Assembly (NCBI RefSeq): GCF_004210375.1
Contig: NW_027467782.1
Location: 23,849,276-23,913,275 of the forward strand
From: Tachypleus tridentatus
Lineage: Eukaryota > Arthropoda > Merostomata > Xiphosura > Limulidae
Length of the DNA: 64,000 bases
Direction: 5' to 3'
In this document: in pieces, positions 61,061 to 64,000 of the stretch
Layout: each line of letters begins with the position of its first letter
Position numbering within the stretch: position 1 is the stretch's first letter
Translations under genes and position numbers: made by a program
The notes under the pieces: generated by a model
What the model saw: the letters and a program-made list of their open reading frames with translations, nothing else
The model's database searches: none
What the model was told of the DNA's origin: nothing

Positions 61061-62530
61061 TATAATTGTACTTAATTCTTCCCTTTGTTACATATTTTGG
61101 TTTCCTATAATTACTGGCTTGATGGAAAGTATCCATTCAGTTTTTTGTGTGTTTAATGAATTAGTAAAATGTGACTGTTCAATGTCAAGAACATTGATAT
61201 CAATTATTCTGAGAAGTGACTGAACCAGGCTTTCAGTTAACATTAATAAAATATAAAGATTCTCATCATTACCACAGTTTTGTTAAAAATGGATAGTTCT
61301 AGCAGCAGAGCTTACCATATTAATGTCTGCCATAAAGGGAAATTAGGCCAAGAAGTGCACTTTCTACTTATTTCTAACAAAATGTATTGACCAGTTTTTG
61401 ATTGTTTGGCTATATAGTTTTAAAATTTTGTGAGAGACAAAAACACTTATGACACTAAATTATTAAAATTATTTGACCCATGTGTTGCTTTATTTCTCAG
61501 TTTTAAATTGCTTTTTGTTTAGCCCATTTATTGTGTTATAGAATAGGGAAAGAGTGTGATTCTGAGGGAAGTTTGATATTATAATTAAATTGTGATCGTA
61601 ACACAAATAATAAAAAAGAAAGACATTAAACACGGGTCAGTGTTATAGTTCTCTTCTAATTTTCCATTTGATTTAATAGCTAGCTCATAACTGTTTGGTC
61701 TCAAGGTAATATATAGATAGTAGATAATGAACTTGAATCATCTAATAAACTGTTGTTGTGACAACTGAATTCCTTGTGTTTTCTGAATATAACTTAACAA
61801 CTAATTGTAAAGTTACAAACAGATATTAGAATATAAACAAACCTTGTAGTCTAATAAATAGCAGCTATGATAGATCTAAACTGTCTTCTTTATGATTCAA
61901 CACACTGATATAGTTGTGTTAAGAGAGTCATCTGTATAAACAATATCTGTTAAGATGTGTTTTCAAAACAAACACCAAGGGCCTTTATGAGATTTTTTAG
62001 AATGGTACTTAATACAGTTTTTCAAGTGTTGTCCCAGTTATTACTGGAATAAACATCTTCATGTGGATGCAAAGTAAAATTGCCAACCTGGTATGTGGTG
62101 AAGTAAAATGGTGAGCAGACAATACAGGAGAGAACAGTTAGTATTATGTACAATAATTTAGGTATAGTTGACTGGTATGCTGTAACATAATGAAGGGTGC
62201 TAATAATACATTGTGTTATAATAATCCATAAATGGCTAAATGATTGTTACTATACCACAACTGCTGCAACCTAATGGTAGACACTAGAAAAACACAGTAC
62301 TATGACAATGAAAAAAAATGGTTATGTGATTGTTATCCTGCTATGCTATGGTATACTCTAATATAGTGGGAGATGCTAAAACAAACAAACAAACAGTACT
62401 ACAACCATGAAAAAGTGGCTAAATGATTGTCACTGTGCTGTACCTTGATGTTGCTATAAGGTGACTGTTTTGTGGTGCTAAATAATTTGACAAAGTTGTT
62501 TACCAAACTAATGCAGAAGAGCATATGATG
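61061..62530 (+). other. Presumed 3' UTR then intergenic
   Basis: An AATAAA at 61244-61249 could direct polyadenylation about 190 nt after the stop; another lies near 61606. Beyond that no gene is seen. A CAAA repeat lies at 62382-62394. Confidence 0.4.
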
Positions 62531-64000
62531 TTACTACTATAGAATAATTCAGTTTATTTGTTACATATACAAAACAAATATGTCTGTAGTAATATTACAA
62601 AGTAGTATAATTTGTATAAACAGACTTTTCATCCTCTACTTACATCAGACAGTTACTACTATAGAATAATTCAGTTTGATTGTAACATATACAAAACAAA
62701 TATGTCTGTAGTAATATTACAAAGTAGTATAATTTGTATAAACAGACTTTTCATCCTCTACTTACATCAGACAGTTACTACTATAGAATAATTCAGTTTG
62801 ATTGTAACATATACAAAACAAATATGTCTGTAGTAATATTACAAAGTAGTATAATTTGTATAAACAGACTTTTCATCCTCTACTTACATCAGACAGTTAC
62901 TACTATAGAATAATTCAGTTTGTTTGTTACATATACAAAACAAATATGTCTGTAGTAATATTACAAAGTAGTATAATTTGTATAAACAGACTTTTCATCC
63001 TCTACTTACATCAGACAGTTACTACTATAGAATAATTCAGTTTGATTGTAACATATACAAAACAAATATGTCTGTAGTAATATTACAAAGTAGTATAATT
63101 TGTATAAACAGACTTTTCATCCTCTACTTACATCAGACAGTAACTACTCTAGAATAATTCAGTTTGTTTGTTACATATACAAAACAAATATGTCTGTAGT
63201 AATATTACAAAGTAGTATAATTTGTATACACAGACTTTTCATCCTCTACTTACATCAGACAGTTATAGAATAATTCAGTTTGTTTCTAACATATACAAAA
63301 CAAAATATTTGTAGTAATATTACAAAGTAGTATAATTTGTATAAACAGACTTTTCATCCTCTACTTACATCAGACAGTTACTACAATAGAATAATTCAGT
63401 TTGTTTGTTACATATACAAAACAAATATGTCTGTAGTAATATTACAAAGTAGTATAATTTGTATAAACAGACTTTTCATCCTCTACTTACATCAGACAGT
63501 TACTACTATAGAATAATTCGGTTTGTTTGTTACATATATAAAACAAATATGTCTGTAGTAATATTTCAAAGTAGTATAATTTGTATAAACAGACTTTTCA
63601 TCCTCTACTTACATCAGACAGTTACTACTATAGAATAATTCGATTTGTTTGTAACATATATAAAACAAATATGTCTGTAGTAATATTACAAAGTAGTATA
63701 ATTTGTATAAACAGACTTTTCATCCTCTACTTACATCAGACAGTAACTACTATAGAATAATTCTGTTTGATTGTAACATATACAAAACAAATATGTCTAT
63801 AGTAATATTACAAAGTAGTATAATTTGTATAAACAGACTTTTCATCCTCTACTTACATCAGACAGTTACTACTATAGAATAATTCGGTTTGTTTGTTACA
63901 TATATAAAACAAATATGTCTGTAGTAATATTACAAAGTAGTATAATTTGTATAAACAGACTTTTCATCCTCTACTTACATCAGACAGTTACTACTATAGA
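62531..64000. repeat. 122-bp tandem array, 12 units, runs off the window
   Basis: The unit contains TTACTACTATAGAATAATTC, then AATATGTCTGTAGTAATATT, ACAAAGTAGTATAATTTGTA and TTTTCATCCTCTACTTACAT. Unit 7 (about 63262-63383) is shortened. Units differ by TTTGTTTGTTACA versus TTTGATTGTAACA in a scattered pattern. The array is unfinished at 64000, so the copy number is a minimum. Confidence 0.95.

Noticed and set aside
62531-64000. CRISPR-like repeat pattern
   Set aside because: All arrays in the window are head-to-tail repeats without unique spacers of constant length, and the DNA is animal.

Overview
This is AT-rich, intron-rich animal DNA. No long open reading frame survives across it; coding sequence appears only as short exons with GT-AG borders, and most of the window is introns, tandem arrays and decayed mobile elements. 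Several tRNA-derived SINEs share a tail ending in AACAAACAAACAA. From memory this repeat style is typical of horseshoe crabs (Limulidae). That assignment is an inference; no species-specific gene confirms it. A run of exactly 500 N at 33044-33543 is an assembly gap.

Layout. 1-9.3 kb: two plus-strand exons (1528-1633, 7572-7640) that clearly encode the conserved core of PAF1, the RNA polymerase II-associated Paf1 complex subunit, with a decayed Gypsy reverse transcriptase fragment and two copies of a long dispersed repeat (R1). 9.3-16 kb: a broken hAT transposase on the minus strand (11.15-13.33 kb) and a SINE. 16.27-19.17 kb: three different tandem arrays (39, 41 and 36 bp units) side by side. 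19-33 kb: SINE, hAT-like mini-element, a 64-bp array, two more R1 copies, and isolated plus-strand exons (24362-24433, 29361-29443, weaker 31636-31713) of an unidentified, possibly helical-repeat protein. 33.5-46.5 kb, after the gap: a block visibly richer in CpG that holds most of the SINEs, a decayed Gypsy element, and the best gene of the window. 46.5-64 kb: CpG-poor again, with a foldback MITE, two more plus-strand exons (50838-50910 and the terminal 60982-61060), several arrays, a decayed repeat-borne ORF at 58.7-60.0 kb, and a 122-bp array that runs off the window end.

The main discovery is a complete six-exon minus-strand gene (45564 down to 38161). It is invisible as one ORF but closes exactly: 1095 nt, 364 residues, all GT-AG junctions and all phases compatible. 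It encodes a signal peptide, one V-type immunoglobulin domain, a short cysteine-bearing stalk, one transmembrane helix and a long basic cytoplasmic tail. Its Ig domain recalls the N-terminal domain of zona pellucida-binding proteins, but the whole architecture is not one I can match to a named family.

Gene relationships. The plus-strand exons at 24-31 kb and 50-61 kb may belong to one large gene, in which case the Ig receptor-like gene is nested antisense in its intron. The chain cannot be closed from this window: phases require further exons, perhaps in the gap. The two PAF1 exons are not followed by the next PAF1 segments in anything I could read.
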